Shown: positions 27,201 to 29,331 of the stretch, one piece after another
How the letters are laid out: each line of letters starts with the position of its first letter
Numbering within the stretch: the first letter of the stretch is position 1
Assembly (NCBI GenBank): GCA_030141605.1
Contig: JAQGDQ010000504.1
Location: 131,501 to 160,831 of the forward strand
DNA length: 29,331 nt
Direction: 5' to 3'
From: Tubiluchus corallicola
Lineage: Eukaryota; Priapulida; Priapulimorpha; Priapulimorphida; Tubiluchidae
The notes under the pieces: generated by a model
Databases searched by the model: none
Seen by the model: only the letters and a program-made list of their open reading frames with translations
Told to the model about the DNA's origin: nothing
Program-made: the position numbers and the translations under genes

Positions 27201-29331
27201 TTTCCATTGGTGAAAGCATTTTAAATTCTTAATAATTTCCATTGGTGAAAGCATTTTAAATTCTTAATAATTTCCATTGGTGAAAGCATTTTAAATTCTT
27301 AAGAATTTCCATTGGTGAAAGCATTTTAAATTCTTAATAATTTCCATTGGTGAGAGCATTTTAAATTCTTAAGAATTTCCATTTGTGAAAGCATTTTAAA
27401 TTGTTAAGAATTTCCATTGGTGAAAGCATTTTAAATTCTTAATAATTTCCATTGGTGAAAGCATTTTAAATTCTTAAGAATTTCCATTGGTGAAAGCATT
27501 TTAAATTCTTAATAATTTCCATTGGTGAAAGCATTTTAAATTCTTAAGAATTTCCATTGGTGAAAGCATTTTAAATTGTTAAGAATTTCCATTGGTGAAA
27601 GCATTTTAAATTGTTAAGAATTTCCACTGGTGAAAGCATTTTAAATTCTTAATAATTTCCATTGGTGAAAGCATTTTAAATTCTTAATAATTTCCATTGG
27701 TGAAAGCATTTTAAATTCTTAATAATTTCCATTGGTGAAAGCATTTTAAATTCTTAAGAATTTCCATTGGTGAAAGCATTTTAAATTCTTAATAATTTCC
27801 ATTGGTGAAAGCATTTTAAATTCTTAAGAATTTCCATTGGTGAAAGCATTTTAAATTCTTAATAATTTCCATTGGTGAAAGCATTTTAAATTCAGAATTT
27901 CCATTGGTGAGCATTTTAAATTCTTAATAATTTCCATTGGTGAAAGCATTTTAAATTCTAAGAATTTCCATTGGTGAAAGCATTTTAAATTGTTAGAATT
28001 TCCATTGGTGAAAGCATTTTAAATTCTTAAGAATTTCCATTGGTGAAAGCATTTTTTCTTAATAATTTCCATTGGTGAAAGCATTTTAAATTCTTAATAA
28101 TTTCCATTGGTGAAAGCATTTTAAATTCTTAAGAATTTCCATTGGTGAAAGCATTTTAAATTGTTAAGAATTTCCATTGGTGAAAGCATTTTAAATTCTT
28201 AATAATTTCCATTGGTGAAAGCATTTTAAATTCTTAATAATTTCCATTGGTGAAAGCATTTTAAATTCTTAATAATTTCCATTGGTGAAAGCATTTTAAA
28301 TTCTTAAGAATTTCCATTGGTGAAAGCATTTTAAATTGTTAAGAATTTCCATTGGTGAAAGCATTTTAAATTCTTAATAATTTCCATTGGTGAAAGCATT
28401 TTAAATTCTTAATAATTTCCATTGGTGAAAGCATTTTAAATTCTTAATAATTTCCATTGGTGAAAGCATTTTAAATTCTTAATAATTTCCATTGGTGAAA
28501 GCATTTTAAATTGTTAAGAATTTCCATTGGTGAAAGCATTTTAAATTGTTAATAATTTCCATTGGTGAAAGCATTTTAAATTCTTAATAATTTCCATTGG
28601 TGAAAGCATTTTAAATTCTTAATAATTTCCATTGGTGAAAGCATTTTAAATTCTTAATAATTTCCATTGGTGAAAGCATTTTAAATTCTTAAGAATTTCC
28701 ATTGGTGAAAGCATTTTAAATTCTTAAGAATTTCCATTGGTGAAAGCATTTTAAATTCTTAATAATTTCCATTGGTGAAAGCATTTTAAATTCTTAAGAA
28801 TTTCCATTGGTGAAAGCATTTTAAATTCTTAAGAATTTCCATTGGTGAAAGCATTTTAAATTGTTAAGAATTTCCATTGGTGAAAGCATTTTAAATTGTT
28901 AAGAATTTCCATTGGTGAAAGCATTTTAAATTCTTAATAATTTCCATTGGCGAAAGCATTTTAAATTCTTAAGAATTTCCATTGGTGAAAGCATTTTAAA
29001 TTGTTAAGAATTTCCACTGGTGAGAGCATTTTAAATTCTTAAGAATTTCCATTGGTGAAAGCATTTTAAATTCTTAAGAATTTCCACTGGTGAAAGCATT
29101 TTAAATTCTTAAGAATTTCCACTGGTGAAAGCATTTTAAATTCTTAATAATTTCCATTGGTGAAAGCATTTTAAATTCTTAATAATTTCCATTGGTGAAA
29201 GCATTTTAAATTCTTAAGAATTTCCATTGGTGAGAGCATTTTAAATTCTTAAGAATTTCCATTGGTGAAAGCATTTTAAATTGTTAAGAATTTCCACTGG
29301 TGAGAGCATTTTAAATTCTTAATAATTTCCA
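24237..29331 (+). repeat. 35-bp satellite array, about 145 copies, continues past window end
   Basis: The monomer is TTCCATTGGTGAAAGCATTT followed by TAAATTCTTAATAAT. Its main variants are CTTAAGAAT or GTTAAGAAT in the tail and CACTGGTGAG in the head. The first four units are more divergent (TATTGG, TTTTGA), as expected at an array edge. Nearly every monomer holds ATTGG, an inverted CCAAT box, and the CTTAAGAAT type contains a perfect 16-bp palindrome (AAATTCTTAAGAATTT). 35 bp is not a multiple of three and each monomer carries stops, so it is non-coding. It lies in the intron after exon 10. Confidence 0.96.

Larger units (their letters stand above)
11447..29331 (+). other. Multi-EGF extracellular protein gene, ten exons seen, 3' end beyond window
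   Basis: Ten exons join into 348 codons with no stop and consistent phases (0, then 1 throughout the EGF exons, then 0). Order: signal peptide (residues 1-28), six EGF domains (29-278), then an unidentified region (279-348) that continues to the right. Each EGF exon is a symmetric phase 1-1 cassette, the classical exon-shuffling unit. All six domains have six cysteines and none has the D.N/D..E calcium-binding signature before Cys1. The product is secreted or anchored further downstream. Introns run from about 0.24 to 2.2 kb and are full of repeats. The last visible intron exceeds 5.3 kb. Function is unknown; adhesion, matrix or lectin-like roles are possible. Confidence 0.75.

Noticed and set aside
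24237-29331. CRISPR-like direct repeat array
   Set aside because: Monomers are directly adjacent without unique spacers and lie in an animal intron. It is a satellite.
24237-29331. TTCTTAAGAA in the satellite as a heat-shock or STAT site
   Set aside because: Heat-shock elements need two bases between TTC and GAA, not four. A STAT6-like TTC-N4-GAA reading is possible, but the palindrome is easily explained by AT-rich composition.

Overview
This window comes from an animal nuclear genome, most likely a marine or other aquatic invertebrate. I see spliced genes with GT-AG introns, symmetric phase 1-1 EGF exons, a somatomedin-B-type extracellular protein, a glycosyltransferase with a type II membrane anchor, a 5'-truncated non-LTR retrotransposon, several TIR elements and very many tandem repeats. 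Nothing looks bacterial or organellar. The phylum cannot be fixed from the sequence alone.

Layout. (1) Positions 331 to 1, minus strand: the start of a GT31 beta-1,3-galactosyltransferase-like gene that runs off the left edge. (2) About 1.1-3.7 kb: a 41-bp minisatellite, a putative solo LTR and the 3' end of a LINE ending in a mirrored AAT/ATT microsatellite. (3) 4339-6222, plus strand: an intronless 627-residue secreted protein with a signal peptide, a somatomedin-B-like module, a duplicated Cys-rich module and a repetitive, extremely acidic tail. (4) 6.2-11.4 kb: no convincing gene apart from two doubtful short exons. It holds a foldback-type element (7081-7890), a degenerate repeat (8.1-9.06 kb), a TTAA-flanked MITE (9463-10011) and a second LTR fragment. 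(5) 11447 to the right edge, plus strand: a multi-EGF secreted or membrane protein gene that I assembled from ten exons (348 codons, all junctions in frame) and that continues beyond the window. Its introns hold a MITE, a relative of the TTAA element, a third LTR-like sequence and at least eight separate tandem arrays. The last visible intron contains a 35-bp satellite (24237-29331, about 145 copies) that also runs off the window.

The three protein genes all act in the secretory pathway or outside the cell, but I see no evidence that they form a functional cluster. Roughly a third of the window is tandem repeat, and most long open frames in it (poly-Cys, poly-Val, poly-Ile, 44-residue repeats) are by-products of those repeats. 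The most interesting points are: an EGF domain with a Tyr-Asp microsatellite insert followed by a furin-type RKKR site; a minisatellite that has copied the end of an EGF exon, its splice donor and an overlapping stop/AATAAA; the CCAAT-bearing satellite; and a transposon copy rearranged by a foldback event.
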